Part shown: piece by piece, positions 21,190 through 34,006 of the stretch
Numbering within the stretch: the stretch's first letter is position 1
Layout: each line of letters starts with the position of its first letter
NCBI GenBank assembly: GCA_038277395.1
Contig: CM076192.1
Coordinates: 124,755,470-124,819,469, forward strand
Length of the DNA: 64,000 nt
Reading direction: 5' to 3'
DNA from: Dryocosmus kuriphilus
Lineage: Eukaryota; Arthropoda; Insecta; Hymenoptera; Cynipidae
Position numbers and translations under genes: made by a program
Notes under the pieces: generated by a model
Seen by the model: only the letters and a program-made list of their open reading frames with translations
Database searches by the model: none
Told to the model about the DNA's origin: nothing

Positions 21190-24100
21190 TCTAGTGTAGC
21201 TTTGCGAACTCGGAAGTTCATTGCCTCAGCTACCCACAACCGCCACGCATCTCTATCCTGTGCATTCTCCATCCAGTTTAAATAGTCATGTCCTAGCTTT
21301 ATTAGATCTACCCTTACGTTTTTCTCCCACCTGTTTTTTGGTCTGCCCAGAGGTCTCTTACTAACCGTTTTCCCTCATCGAAGTTGCGCCACTCTTCTTT
21401 CGTTGCCATTCTGCCTATGTATCCCACCCAGCTTAATTTGCACGCTTTCATTACTCTATTAATATTTACTGACCCGTTGAGAGCACGCAGCTCATCATTC
21501 TGCAATGCAGTTTTCTCCATTCACCAGTCTCTTCGTCCCTTTTCGGCCCATAGATTTTTCTAAGTACTTTAATTTCGAATACTCTAAACCTATTCTCCTC
21601 TCCTTTCGTCAGCGCCCACGTTTCGCCCCCGTGCAAGACGACCGGCATTATCATCGTTTTGTAAACACTTAATTTGATGTTTCTAGATAGCGATCGCGAT
21701 TTTAATAATGTATTTGTTGCATAGTAGCACCCCTTTCCAGCGTGCATCCGCCTGCTGATTTCCGTTTTATTATGCTATTGTCGCTAGTTATAATAGTCCC
21801 GTGGTATTTGAAATTATTAACTCTCTCTAACATCATATTTTTTCGGCCATTACATCCCTCTCATCATTACTTTGTTCTGTCGACTGTCACATATATTACC
21901 TTCGATTCGCTAAACTATAAGCCTATTTCCTTGGCTTTTGTGATCAAGATTTCTGCATTTTTAGCTAACTTTTGCTTATCATCCCCGAGTAAGTCGAGAT
22001 CATCCGCATATCCCAGAACTTGTATTATACCATTGAGGGTAGCACTGGCCGCATTCATTTGTACTTGTCTGAACACGAATTCTAAAACTAAGTTGAAAAG
22101 GATACACGAAAGCGCATCGCCATGTTTTAGGCCATTGTGGATCAAAAACTCTTCAGATAAACTTCCTTTTACGCGTATTCTACCGCAACTGCCGGTTAAG
22201 CAAACTTCGATAAGTCTAACCAATTTCGAATCCAGTATATTCGTACGCGTATAATAGAGCTATAAACTTTTTTGAAATCGATAAAAAGCTGATATTTTGC
22301 TTCATTAAACACACATTTCTTTTCTAACAGTGGTCCAATTATAAACATTTGATCGCTTGTAGACCGATTTCGGCGGAGGAATCCATACTGGTAATCCCCA
22401 TTGATTTCCTCAACAAAAGGGGTTAATCTACTTAAGATTACATTGGACAAGATCTTATAGCACGAAAGCACAAGCGAAATTCCCCGATAATTGTTGCAGT
22501 CGTTTTTATCGCCTTTTTTAAAAATGGGTATAATAATAGATGTATTCCATTCCTCAGGTAAGCGTTCTGTTTTCCAGACTGCGCGTATGAATTTACCAAA
22601 TTTGCCTTGTGAGGCGAGGGCCCCTTCTTTATCTGTAGGCTCATCAATTAGTAGATCAGCAGTGTGGATTTCAGCGACATTAACTTCAACGGGCGTTTCG
22701 CGTACGTTGAATTGCTTATCAAAATAGTTTTTCCATAAAAGTCTTTCTGTTGCATCAGCTACTAGATTGCCATTTTCGTCCCTCATTACTTTCGCTCTAC
22801 TTTGAAAGCCTTTCCTTATAAAATTGATTCCCCTTTACATCTCATGCGGGTTATTTTGTTTGTTTTGCGTGACTATTGCTAGTATTTTATTCTTTTCCCA
22901 CTCTCTTTTCTTGCATCTGTAAAACCTATTTGTACTTTTACTAATCTCGAGATACTTCTTATGTATGTGATCGCGCTTATTTCGTAACCTAATTCTTTGG
23001 CCTCTGTTCGCTTTTTAAATCACAGTTTGCAATCTTTGTCGAACCGTGGTTCGCTTTTGGTTACTTTCTTTAAACCTATAGTACTTTCCGCGGTTGTCTT
23101 TATCGCCTCCTTTGTACTGCCCCACATGGTTATTTATCTATATTGAAACGTACTGCTGGCTCTGGAGGGTTAGTTTTCTTGTTTAACGCTAGTCTAGATC
23201 TAAGTTTCACTATCACGAGAAAGTGGTCTGAATTTAATTTCGCTCCCCTGTACGATCTTACATTGAGAATGTTTGTATGACGTCTTCTGTCAATTAAAAC
23301 GTGATCAATCTGATTGTGAGTGATACCATCTGGTGATGTCCAGGTGGGCTTATGTATATTTTTATGCTCGAAATATGTGCTTTTGACAACGAGGATCTTT
23401 GAAGCTGCAAAGTTTATTACTCTAGTCCCATTATCATTACTGACGTCATCCAAGCTTTCTGACCCTATTGTAGGCCTGTACATCGGTCCTTTTTCAATTT
23501 TCGCGTCGAAGTCTCCCAATACTATTTTTACGTCAAACTTCGAGAACTTGTCAAAAACTTTTTCGATTATTTCACAAAAAATATCTATAGCATCTTCGTC
23601 TTTTGTCCTCGGTAGGGCAGTGCACGTTGATTACCATCTGTCTGCAGAAATTACCCTTTAGTACAGTATATGATAATCGGTCGCTAATTATTGCATATCG
23701 ATAACCGCTTGCGAAATTCGTTCATTAATAGAAAAAACCCAGACCCCAGTTTGCGCCCTTTGGCTCCCCCATAGTGAAAATTGTATTTATCCTTAGAGAT
23801 GGATGCCTACTCTCCCGGTAAGCATGTTTCTTGGAGTGCTATTATATCAATATCGTATCTCCAAGTCAGCCATGATAGTTTCAAGAAAGTCCGCACGTTA
23901 GAGATCCTGTTCCGATCGCAGGTGAGTCCAACATCCCAGGAGTGATAACCTCCATACCTCCCTAGGTCTAAGTATGGGAGCTTGCCGACTTTGACGTGGA
24001 GCACTTGTCTTCAGACACATTATGGTTTCATCCTCGTATTCTAACGTCCCCCTGCAAGGCAGTGCGCCGCACTGGCATCAATACCACGTTGATTCTACAG

Positions 24101-24290
24101 GCAAATCATTCCACAAATCCCTTGCGGGCAGTGCCATCGCTGTGGTTTACAATGGGACAGAAGGATTTTCCCCTTACAAGATTTTTACTTTGGGTTTAGG
24201 TAGTTTCTCTAGGTGCATACACGCTGCGCCTCGGCATGGTGGAACCCACCTTTTGCATATGGACGCGAAAGGGTGAATCCCCCCAAACTA
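21190..24290 (-). mobile_element. RTE-type LINE with endonuclease and reverse transcriptase (dead)
   Basis: Reads leftward. The N-terminal part of the APE endonuclease is at 23807-24004 (IIALQETCLP), the rest at 23130-23519 (NGTRVINFAASK, HNQIDHVLIDRR, NSDHFLV). Reverse transcriptase follows at 22196-22786 (NNYRGISL, QYGFLRRNRS), 21915-22223 (GDALSCILFN, YADDLDLLG) and a C-terminal WVGYIGRM block at 21314-21520. Proteins of this kind are often annotated as craniofacial development protein 2-like. Many frameshifts and stops. The 3' end lies next to the 64-bp repeat. Confidence 0.85.
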
Positions 24291-24299
24291 TGGCCGCCG

Positions 24300-25360
24300 T
24301 GTACCTTTTTTCTACCAGTGTGGGCTCACAACACCCACGATTGATTCCTATCGGCTATCCGCCAATACTCATTCTTGTATTCGCAGTTAACTTCAGAAGC
24401 TGTTCAACCTCACGGGCATTTCCTCTATTCGCAACCTGAGGACGCGCTTCGTTGTGATGACAGGAACCCACCGAGCCGAGTTTTTGCATATAGCTAAGGG
24501 AAATTTCTCATCCCTCGCGTCAAAATACTTCAAAACGAATGAATTGCGCTTTCAGTAATTTCATTTGTTGGAATACGTTCTGGCTTACTATTTCCGAAGA
24601 TAACTTTTTTGCCACACGGTGCACATAATTTTTTCTGTCCTCATCATGAGAACACTTACCTGCTGGGTGACTCGTGTAGCAAGTTATCCCACTACAAGAT
24701 AAAAAATGCAAACAAGCCGGAAACAATCGCTAGGAATATTCTGAAAAAAAATTAAATATCAGGATACGTGGATGGATTTTCCTTCCCTAATTCATGCAGT
24801 AGTAGTTTTTTGTACGCAAACTATGGGTCAATCACGAACTACGCAAAACAGTTTTAATTTATCAAATAGATTTGTTGGCATTCAAAAGGCTCCGAAACTA
24901 TGAATATAAATTTTAAGAAAAAATTTATTGAAGAATTAAAATCAAAATGCATGTAACTTTTTTTCAGTATCGAGAAAACTGCACCAAATTCATAGTTATT
25001 CGACTTACTTTTTTGGATAAAAAAAGTTGTAAACAATTTTTTTTTTATAAATTTGAAACGTACGTTACTCTTAATTCACGAGATTTTCACACTGTAAAAA
25101 CTAAAATATAAAAATGTGAACATCTCGAGAAAAGGAAAGAAAGAATTATCCATAACTGCGACAGCGTCTTATTAAATTAGCGTCCAGGTATGAACAGTTT
25201 TAGGTTATGTTAGTAAACTGGCTTCTAAAATGAACATGTTTCAGCAAAGATCATTGGGTCTTTTGTTAGAAAATTTTCTTCAGAAATTAACAATCTTGAA
25301 TATAAAATCACCAAGATTTTTAGAATAATATTAGTTTGAGTCACTTGAGATTACTTTAAT
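24300..25360. other. No feature seen
   Basis: LINE 5' remnant up to about 24450, then AT-rich sequence with no supported gene. Confidence 0.5.
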
Positions 25361-25364
25361 TTCA

Positions 25365-25990
25365 AATAATTTTAAGGAAGTCCAAGGAAATGGATAAGTT
25401 TGAGAAATTAAAGGAAATTCAAGGAATTCCGGAAATTTCCAGGGAATTTAAAGGCATTCGAGGAATTATAAGCAATTTGAGAAATCTTAGGTTATGCAAT
25501 GAATTTCAAGGAACTCAAAGAAAAAAAAATTATGAATTGAGAATGAAAAGAATTAAAAGGGAATCCAAGGAACTCGAGTTTAAAGGACTTCAAAGAAATT
25601 GAAGAAATTCGAAATAAATAGAAGAATTTCAGGAAATTTCAGGAAATCCGGGAAGTTTTAATGAAGTTCAAGGATTCTAAGAATTTTCAAGGAATTCCAA
25701 GTTCTTCGAGGAATTTGAAGGAACTTGCGGAATTCTTAAAAGCTCAAAGAGTTCCAAGGAATTGTTGGAATATCAAGGAATTTGAAGGGACTTTAAGGAA
25801 CCTTTGGAATCCCAAGAGAGTCAGAGAATTAGGGGAATTTCAAAAAATTTAACGCATTTGAGGAATTTAAGGAATTACAAAATATTTAAAGAAATTTAAA
25901 GAAAATCGGGAAATTTTAAGGAATATGAGGTTGAAAAAATTCAAAGGAATTTAAAGTTACGTTAGAAAACTTTCAACGGAAATGGATATA
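25365..25990 (+). repeat. Degenerate AAGGAATTT short-period repeat
   Basis: About 600 bases made of 9-12 base units such as AAGGAATTTCAAGGAATTC. Apparent ORFs here are by-products of the repeat. The reverse-complement form (TTGAAATTCCTT) recurs at 38.1-38.7 and 39.3-39.8 kb. Confidence 0.75.
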
Positions 25991-26339
25991 TCTCAAGAAG
26001 AACTTCATATGTTCTACGAAGCTTAAAATTTTCAAGAATTTGAGATTATGTAGCTATATGTAAGTTTCTTTCCAACTCTCTTAAAACAAATAAGAACAAG
26101 AAAAGAGAGAGGAAAAGAAGGCGAACTTCAAAAACGCTTCCTTGATTCCTTTCTCTTGATTTAAAAATATTTCTTTTAATCCCATCCGAAAACCGTTTAC
26201 AACAACAAAATAACAATCACGTCGGTGTCCATGTAACTTTTACAGTATCTCATATAATTTTTCAAGGTAAAAAAATATAAGAATGAAATAAAAAGACATC
26301 ACCATATTCAAACCCATGACGAAGCCAATACGTCATAAG

Positions 26340-29300
26340 AAAGTATAAAGGAAATTTGTAGATGTTTTTGAAATTAAAAACCTCGCTTCTTAACATTTTT
26401 TTCATATCTCGCATGGTTTGGCAGGAAAATTGAATCCTTGAGTTATATTAGGAACCTTCCTGATCATTAAAACGAATATATGAGCTTTATCAAAAAATGT
26501 TATAAGAAAAATTTGTAGATATTATTAAGACAAATAATTTTTCTTCTCAAGACTTTTTTCGTATCTTACATGTCTTTGCTGAAAAGTAGATTTCTTTATA
26601 TTTAATGGAACTTTTCATGAATCGCCTTGCGCGAAGTATGAGCGCGCTTATGGCGCGCGGGCCGGTGCTCGTCGCGCTTCGCGCTCGGATGTTTTTCGTC
26701 CTTGTACATCGTGCTTGGTATTCATTACGTAGGTCTTAAAATTTCAAAACACCTACTTTTGGTGAGATTATTAAATTTGAATTTTTTATTAAAAATTACA
26801 AAAGAAATTATTTTACTTAAGGCTCTCTCGACCTTAAGGAATACATTCTCATCATGACACTCGCGCTTCGCGCTCGACAATTAAATTTTTTTAAAAGACA
26901 TTGTAGATTGGTAAAATTTTTTTGTGATTTTCCAAATTTTCACAATACAGGATTTCGATTCTTAAAAGTAAAACGATGAGTCTTATAAATAAATTTTGTA
27001 GCTCTTTCCAAGGTGAACAATTCTGCTTGTTAATATTTTCTCGTATCTTGCATAGTTTTGCTGAAAAGTGGTTTTCTTTATATTTCATAAAATATTTCAC
27101 GAATAACTCAAAAACTACGCGTCTGCTCAAAAAAATGGTAGAAAACAAATTTGTAGATCATTTTGAGTTGAATAACTTCGATTATCATCATTGTTTCGTA
27201 TCTTGAACAATTTGGCGGGAAATTTGAAATCCTTGATGTTTAATGACGTTTTTTTGATGAAAACAAAAACCGTGCATTTTACCAAAAAATGGTCGATACA
27301 AAATTTTTAGATCTTCTTGAGATGAACAACTTTGCTTACGACAATTTTTTTTCTTATTTTAAATATTTTGGCAGTAAAACATAGTTTCTTGTTTTCAATA
27401 ATGTTTCCTCGATTAAGACAAAAACGATGTACTTTATCGAAAAATGGTTAAAACAAAATTTGTAGACTTTTTAAGATGAACAATTTTGCTCGCCTTTATT
27501 TTTTTTTATCTCGCATACTTTAGCCGGAAAATTGATTTTGTGACAACAGATTTTGATGGATAAAACCATAATCACTGGTCAAAAGCCGCTGGTTAACGAA
27601 CTCATCCTTTCTTTTTGGGCGCTGCAGAAGTATGCTAAAGCACAATCTAGTCCGATTAGCCCTTCGAAAGTTATCGCGAACACACAAAACGACAACGACA
27701 AGGACGACAACGACAACGACAACAGACAGATACCGTCCTAAAAACTGTTTTTTTCTGACTTAGGGGGTCTCAAAACGTGGAGATTTGATGAAAACTGGGA
27801 CGGTCAAGTTTTACATAAACCTAATACCTTCTCCGATGAGAATGTAAAAATTAAGAAATTCACGTTTTTGATATACTTTAATCGACTGGTAAGCGTGGGA
27901 AACGCGATGAGAATGCGCCTGAGTAGAGAGCAGATTTTTTAATAACTTTTACAAAATTTCTTATTAACTTCATAGTAATGTATTTTTTGTCTAAAAAAAC
28001 TATTATATGTTTCATGAGTAAACTATGCGTTGGATCAAAAAATAGTTTTAAGCAAATTTGTAGATATTTTAAGGTGAACAATTCTGCTTCTTAATGTTTT
28101 CTTTTCTCTCGCATAGTTTTTCTGAAAAGTGGATTTGTTTGTATTTAATAACATATTTCACGAATAACTCAAAAACTACGCCTTTCTTCGAAAAAATGAC
28201 TGAGACCAAATTTTTAGACCTATTTGAGTTAAACAACTCTGTTTATTATCATTTTTTCCGTATCTTTCATAGTTTGGCGGGAAGTTTTAGTTTTGATTTT
28301 TAATAACGTTTTCTCGATTAAAACAAAAACCGCGCATTTTGTCAAAAAATAGTTAACAAAAAACTTGTAGATCATTTTGAGTTAAACAACTTCGCTTATT
28401 ATTATTTTTGTCGTATCTTGAATATTTTGGCAAGAAACCGTAATTCTTTATTCTTAATAACGTTTTCTCGATTAAAACAAAAACCGTGCATGTTATCGAA
28501 AAATGATTGAAACAGGATTTGTAGACTTTTTTGAGGTGAACAATTTTATCTTCTACCATTTTTTTTTATCTTGCACAGTTTAGCCGGAAAATTGATTTTT
28601 TGATTTAATGAAAACAGTTTTTGATTGATAAAACCATAACCTGTGGTCAAAAGCCGCTGGTTAACGAACCTGTCCTTACCTTTAACCCCCTAAAGAAGTG
28701 CGCCAAAGCGCAATCCAATCCGATTAGTCCTTCGAAAGTTATCGCGGGAATAGGCTCCCACGACGACGACAACGACTACAAAAACGAGAACAATGACGAC
28801 AACGAGAACAGACAGACAGACACCGTCATAAAACATGTTTTTTCGGATTCAGCAAGTCACGAAACGTCGAGATTTCATGGAATCCGCGGATGTCATTTTT
28901 CACATAAAACTAATACCTGCTCATTGAGATGAGAATGTAAAAACGCTGGTTCGCGAACACGTTATTTATTTTTTGGCCCCATATTTATTTTTTGGCCCCA
29001 TAGCTATAAGATTTGGGTCATATATCCAAATTGTGTAGAATATTCAAATTGGGCCCTATATCCATATTGGATCATATACTCAAATTGGATTCGATAACCA
29101 AACAGTGATCGTATACGCGAATAACATGCCATTTCAAAAATGCGTTGAAAGCCATGCTATTTCAAAACTGAGTTAAAAAACATACAATTTGTCAACTGCG
29201 TTGAAGAACATGCCATTTCATCGAAAGTGCCATTTCAGACAAAAACTCAAAGAATTTCCACTTCGATCAATTTTTCTGAAATGGCAATCTCTTAAAATCT

Positions 29301-30680
29301 TTAATTTTTTTCATAATTTGGAAAATCCCAAAATTTTGCTCCCACGAATTTGTCCGCACCATCGCTCTTTGCTCAACTCGTAATTAAATCTAAATCGACT
29401 GATTGCCAGGGTTGAGGACGCAATTTACTCCAGGTAATTTACGTGATTTTTTATTAAAATAATATCTACAATAGCTTGATATGAAAAAAAAATTGTTGCA
29501 CTTTTTTTCCCAGAAAAATGATAAAAGTATGACGATAGAACAGTGAAATTTGTGAAAAACAGTTTGAAAACATTCTCCTTCTCTTGCAATATGTCAAACT
29601 AGAAAAATAAACAAGAAAAGAAGAAAAGAAAATTTTACAGAAAAAAAATGCCATCTGTCAAAAAAGCGACTGGAATGGCATTTTTCACTTGTTCCCCGAA
29701 ATGGCATGCTCTTCAGCGCTGTTTCGAAATGGCGTGTTTTACAAAGCAGTTTTGAAATAGCATTTTATTCTCGTATACCATCGATAGGGTCTTATGCTCA
29801 AATATGGGTTTATTTCCAAATTGGGTTCATATCAGATTGTGTCCTGTGTCCATTTTAGGCCCTGTGCCAGTTTCTACCCTAGGCTATGAAACCCTAAAGA
29901 CTTAGCGTTGTATCAATAAATGGTATCAAGCAAATTTGTAAATCTTTTCATCTGAAAACATCGAGATTTCATGAAATCCGCGAATATCAGTTTGCACATA
30001 AAACTAATTCCCGCTAATTGGGATGATAATGTGAGAAATGAGAGTGCGCCTGCGTAGCGGGCAGATTTCTAAAATAATTTGTAATAACCTTTTTATTAAT
30101 TACTTAATGACGTTTTTCACGGTAAAAGCAAATACTGTACGTCTCATCAAAACAAAAATGCTTTGTATCAGGAAATGGTAAGGAGGAAATTGGTAGATGT
30201 TTTTGAAAAAATAAGTTTTTTTCTTAAATTTTTTTTCTCGCATTGTTTCATTTTTAAGTGAATTTTTCAAAGATTAAGAATATTTTTCACGGACAACTCT
30301 TTAAACTATGCACTTTATAAAAAAGGTAATTGTCCAGTAATGCGATCCTTACGAATTTTAAAGTCTACGTGTTCTTTTTTTCAAAATAACTTCTTTTCTA
30401 CCCAAAAATGAAAAATATAAAGGAGGAAGTCAAAAAGTAAACTATTTTAAACTGTAATCTTAATTGTGAATACCAATTTACTAACAAGCCCATATATCAA
30501 CTTTATAATCCATCAGTCTATTTAGCGGCCTGATTATTTTTTAAATATCTTTTTTTAAATTCAAAAATCAGAATCAAGGAAGGAAAAATAAAAAGCAACA
30601 AAATTACCTTGATCAGAATCTTCAATTTCGGGCCAGTTTTCATATAAAACTCATACCTTCTCATTGGGATGAGAGTGTAA
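26340..30680 (+). repeat. Higher-order tandem repeat built from ~155-bp units
   Basis: Units contain AAATTTGTAGAT, GAACAATTTTGCTT, TCGTATCTTGCATAG and a CGATTAAAACAAAAACCG-like block. In the first block they recur near 26996, 27152, 27305 and 27461, and again near 28044, 28209, 28364 and 28517. A non-155 segment (GGTCAAAAGCCGCTGG to GACAGACAG to GATGAGAATGTAAAAA) closes each block at 27553 and 28622, giving a higher-order period of about 1.07 kb. Partial copies of its tail occur near 29955 and 30625. GC-rich islands with CGCGCTTCGCGCTCG sit at 26685 and 26865. Confidence 0.8.
28980..29890. mobile_element. Inverted-repeat (foldback-like) insertion in the satellite
   Basis: The left arm (about 28985-29220) with ATGCCATTTC, GCGTTGAA and CAAATTGG motifs is repeated in inverted, diverged form at about 29670-29885 (GAAATGGCATG, TTCAGCGC, CCAAATTGGG). 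The centre has no gene. It sits between two copies of the higher-order repeat tail, so it probably inserted there. Confidence 0.6.
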
Positions 30681-30829
30681 AAAATCAGCTCTAAATAGGC
30701 CGAGAAATTTTGTTTTCTACACTTATTAACAAAAGGTGTACAAAAATCGTAAAAAATCTAATAATCTACTCTAGAGTGAATGAGAGATTTCACAATATGA
30801 AGGTTTTAAATATAGCAGTTTTCACTGAA

Positions 30830-33640
30830 CTTAACACAGGTCTGCAAAAAAAGGTTGTGGTTGTTCTTGAAAATCTGGAAGTCATTTCCGAAGTAATTTT
30901 CTGCGTAGAATCAGAATTCGTCCTCGACATTGCTCTATCATGTCAAGTTTTTGAGATATCCTAGCCTAAATGTGAAAAACATGGTATTAATCTCTTTTCG
31001 GTAAACCGGTCCATCGATCTCAAAGTACTACTCTTAACTTCCAAAATTATTTTTGTATTTTTAAAAAATATTTCTTGTCCCTCATAGATATCGTAAATTG
31101 AAGTTTAGTACTTTCTTGTTTCGTTACAACCATAAAATAAATTAGACTTTTCCAGAAAGCAGATAATGTGAACTTTTATGTTTTTTGGGACTCTTAACCC
31201 GAACTTGACATCTAAGGCACGATCAATCAGAGACCCAGACCTTAAAGCCAGATCTGTTAGAGACCCAGTCACCTAAGGTAATGTTATTTCTGATACCCAG
31301 CCACTTAATGCAAGATCGGTTAGAAACCCAGCGACTAATAGTAAGACCTCTTAGAGACCCAACCGCTCAAGACAAGGTATGTTAGAGTCTCAGCCACTCA
31401 AGACAAGCTCTGTTAGAGATCAAACCACATAAGGCAAGAGCAATCAGAAACCCAACTACATAAGGCAAGATCTTTTAGAAACATAGCCACTTAAGCCAAC
31501 ATGCATTAGGGCTCCAGACTCTTAAGGCAACATCTGTTAGAGACCCAGATACCTAAGGCACGTTCAATCAGAGACCCAACCACTTAAGATAATATCTGTT
31601 TGAGACCCAGCCACTCACGCAAGATCTGTCAGAGACCCAGTCAATGATGGCAACATCTGTTAGAGCCCCAGCCCCTCAAGGCAAGATATGATAGAGAACC
31701 AGATACTTAAGACAACATCTATTAGAGACCCAGACATCTTAGGCAACTGCAGTTGGAGACCCAGCCTCTTAAGGCAAAATCTGTTAGATACCCTCACACT
31801 CAAGACAAGATCTGTTAGCAAACCAGCCACTTAAGGCAACATGTGTAAGAGACCCAGCTACCTAATGCAAGATCTACCAGAGACGCAGCCACTTGAGGCA
31901 TGATTTGATTGAGACCCAGTCACTTAAGGCAATATCTGTTAGTTACCCAGGGACTCAAGACAAGATCTGTTAGCGACTCAGCCAGATAAGGCAACATGTG
32001 TTAGAGACCCAGGCACATAAAGCAAGATCAATCAGAGACCCAGTCACTTAAGACAAGATCTGTTAGATACGCATAAACTCCAGAGAAGAACAGCTAGCGA
32101 CCCAGCCATTGAAGCAACTTGTGTTAGAGACTGAGCCACGTAAGGCAAGATCAATCAGAGACCCAGTCACTTGAGGCAAGATCTGTTAGATACCCGGCAA
32201 CTCAAGACAATATCTGTTAGAGACCCAGCAACTTAAGGCAACATCTGTTAGGGACCCAGACATTTTACGCAACTTCTGTTAGAGACTCAGCCACCTAAGG
32301 CACGATCGACCAAAGGCCCAGACACTCAAGGCAAGATATGTTAGATAACCGTGCACTCAAGAAAAGATCTGTTAGCGAGCCAGCCACTTAAGGCAAGATA
32401 TGTTAGTCATCTAGGCTCTCAACACAAGATCGGTTAGCGAAACAGCCAGTTAAGGCAACATGTGTTAGAAACCCAGCCACATAAAGCAAGGTCAATCAGA
32501 GACCCGGTCACTTAAGGCAAGATCTGTTAGATACCCAGTCATTCAAGACAAGATCTGTTAGCGACCCAGCCATTTAAGGCAACATATGTTAGAGACCCAG
32601 ACATCTTAGGCAACTTCTGTTAGAGACCCAGCCACGTAAGACAAGACCAATTAGAAACCCAGTCTCTTGAGACAAGATTCGTTAGATACCCAGCAACTCA
32701 AGACACGATCTGTTAGAGACCCAGCACTTAAGGCAACATCTGTTAGAGACCCAGACATCTCAGGCAACTTCTGTTAGAGACTCAGCCACCTAAGGCACGA
32801 TCAACCAAAGACCCAGCCACTTAAGGCAAGATCTGTTAGATAAACATGCACTCAGGAAAAGATCTGTTAGCGACCCAGCCACTTAAGGTAACATGTGTTA
32901 GAGAAACAGCCACCTACTGCAAGATCAATCAGAGATCCAGCCACTTGAGGCAAGATCTGATTGAGACCCAGCCACTTAAGTCAAGATCTGTTAGTTACCC
33001 AGGCACGCAAGACAACATCTGTTAGCGACCCACCCATCTAAGGCAACATCTGTTAGAGACCCAGACATCTTAGGCAACTTCTGTTAGATACCCAGCCACT
33101 CGAGGCAACATCTGTTAGAGACCCAGCCACCTAAGACACGATCAACCAAAGATCCATCCACTTGAAGCAAGATTTGTTAAATACACAGGCACTCAAGGCA
33201 AGATCCGTTAGCGACCCAGCCACTTAAGGCAACATGTGTTAGAGACCCAGCCGCATAATGCAAGATCCATCAGAGACACAGACACGTAAGTAAAGGTCAA
33301 TCAGAGGCCCAGCCGACTGAGGCAAGGTTCAGTAAAGACTATCTAAACTTCAATTTACGATATCTCTAAGGAAAAAAAATATTTTTAAAAAATTCAAAAA
33401 GACGTTTGAAGGGTAAGTGTGGTATTTTTAGGCGGCTCGAATGGTTTCTAGAAAAACCCGAATATAGCAAAGAACCGAATTTGTTTCACTTTTAGGTCAG
33501 GATATCTCAAAAACCTGCAGTGATAGAGCAATTCTAAGGCGGGATTCGGATGCGACGCAAAAAATTGCTTCGAAAGTAACTTGTAGCTTTTCAAGAACAA
33601 CAAAAAACTATTCTTTTGCAGACTTGTGTTTTCAGAACCG
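30830..33640. mobile_element. Foldback-like element with minisatellite core
   Basis: The left arm (30830-31110) and right arm (33335-33640) are inverted copies. Shared blocks include GTTGTTCTTGAAAA, ATTGCTCTATCA, TTTTTGAGATATCCT and GATATCGTAAATTGAAGTTT. Between them lies the 31-bp minisatellite. Inverted repeats around a simple core with no coding potential is the layout of a foldback transposon. Target duplications were not identified. Confidence 0.65.
31195..33340 (+). repeat. 31-bp minisatellite, about 69 units
   Basis: Consensus unit resembles AAGGCAAGATCTGTTAGAGA followed by CCCAGCCACTT. Unit length is 31, for example GATCTGTTAG at 32521 and again at 32552. Two alternating variants (CAACATCTGTTAG and CACGATCAATCAG) are interspersed. 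There are no unique spacers between units. Confidence 0.9.
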
Positions 33641-33784
33641 GAAGCTTGGCTTTAGAAACCTTGAGGGGATTTAGTGAACACGTGCAGATTGCAAGGAAAG
33701 TAAAGAAAGTATCCTCATCTTATACAAATGAATGTACTCTTCTTCGCAACGATTTATTGTCCCAAATCCCTCTCACCGCCTGAA

Positions 33785-33975
33785 CGGAGATAAGGGTGAT
33801 AAGTAAGATAAGGGTATCTGCGGTGATTTGGAAGAAAAACGTGACGTACATTCGGATAAGTCACCTCAATGAAGTTGACGGTAGGCGCCTCGAGGGACTT
33901 ATCCGAATTTCCGTTAGAGTCTTCTTCCAAATCACGGCAGGGTCAGTATATATAAAACTAGTTGCAGCTCAGACA
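33785..33975 (+). promoter_or_regulatory. Promoter of the secreted-peptide gene: GATA cluster, palindrome, TATA, initiator
   Basis: GATAAG occurs at about 33789, 33798 and 33807 and again inside a large inverted repeat. Its arms pair TGATTTGGAAGAA (33824-33836) with TTCTTCCAAATCA (33922-33934), and ATTCGGATAAGTC (33850-33862) with GACTTATCCGAAT (33896-33908). TATATATAAAA at 33947-33957 is followed by CTCAGAC at 33968-33974, the likely start site. GATA plus GGGACTT-type sites are seen in insect fat-body or haemocyte immune promoters; that reading is inference. Confidence 0.65.
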
Positions 33976-34006
33976 AACGTTTAGCCGTCACCCTGTCTGC
34001 GTCAAG

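Noticed and set aside
25390..25852. Lys/Glu-rich ORFs
   Set aside because: Produced by the AAGGAATTT repeat.
27553..28932. Two similar short ORFs (27553 and 28621)
   Set aside because: They are the same satellite segment in two copies, with no conserved coding pattern.
30710..30964. 84-aa ORF
   Set aside because: Falls in an inverted-repeat arm of the foldback-like element; no support as a gene.
31195..33340. Regular 31-bp repeats resembling a CRISPR array
   Set aside because: Units are contiguous with no unique spacers and the context is eukaryotic; it is a minisatellite.
33796..33984. 62-aa ORF over the promoter
   Set aside because: Lies across the GATA/TATA promoter palindrome, upstream of the likely transcript start.
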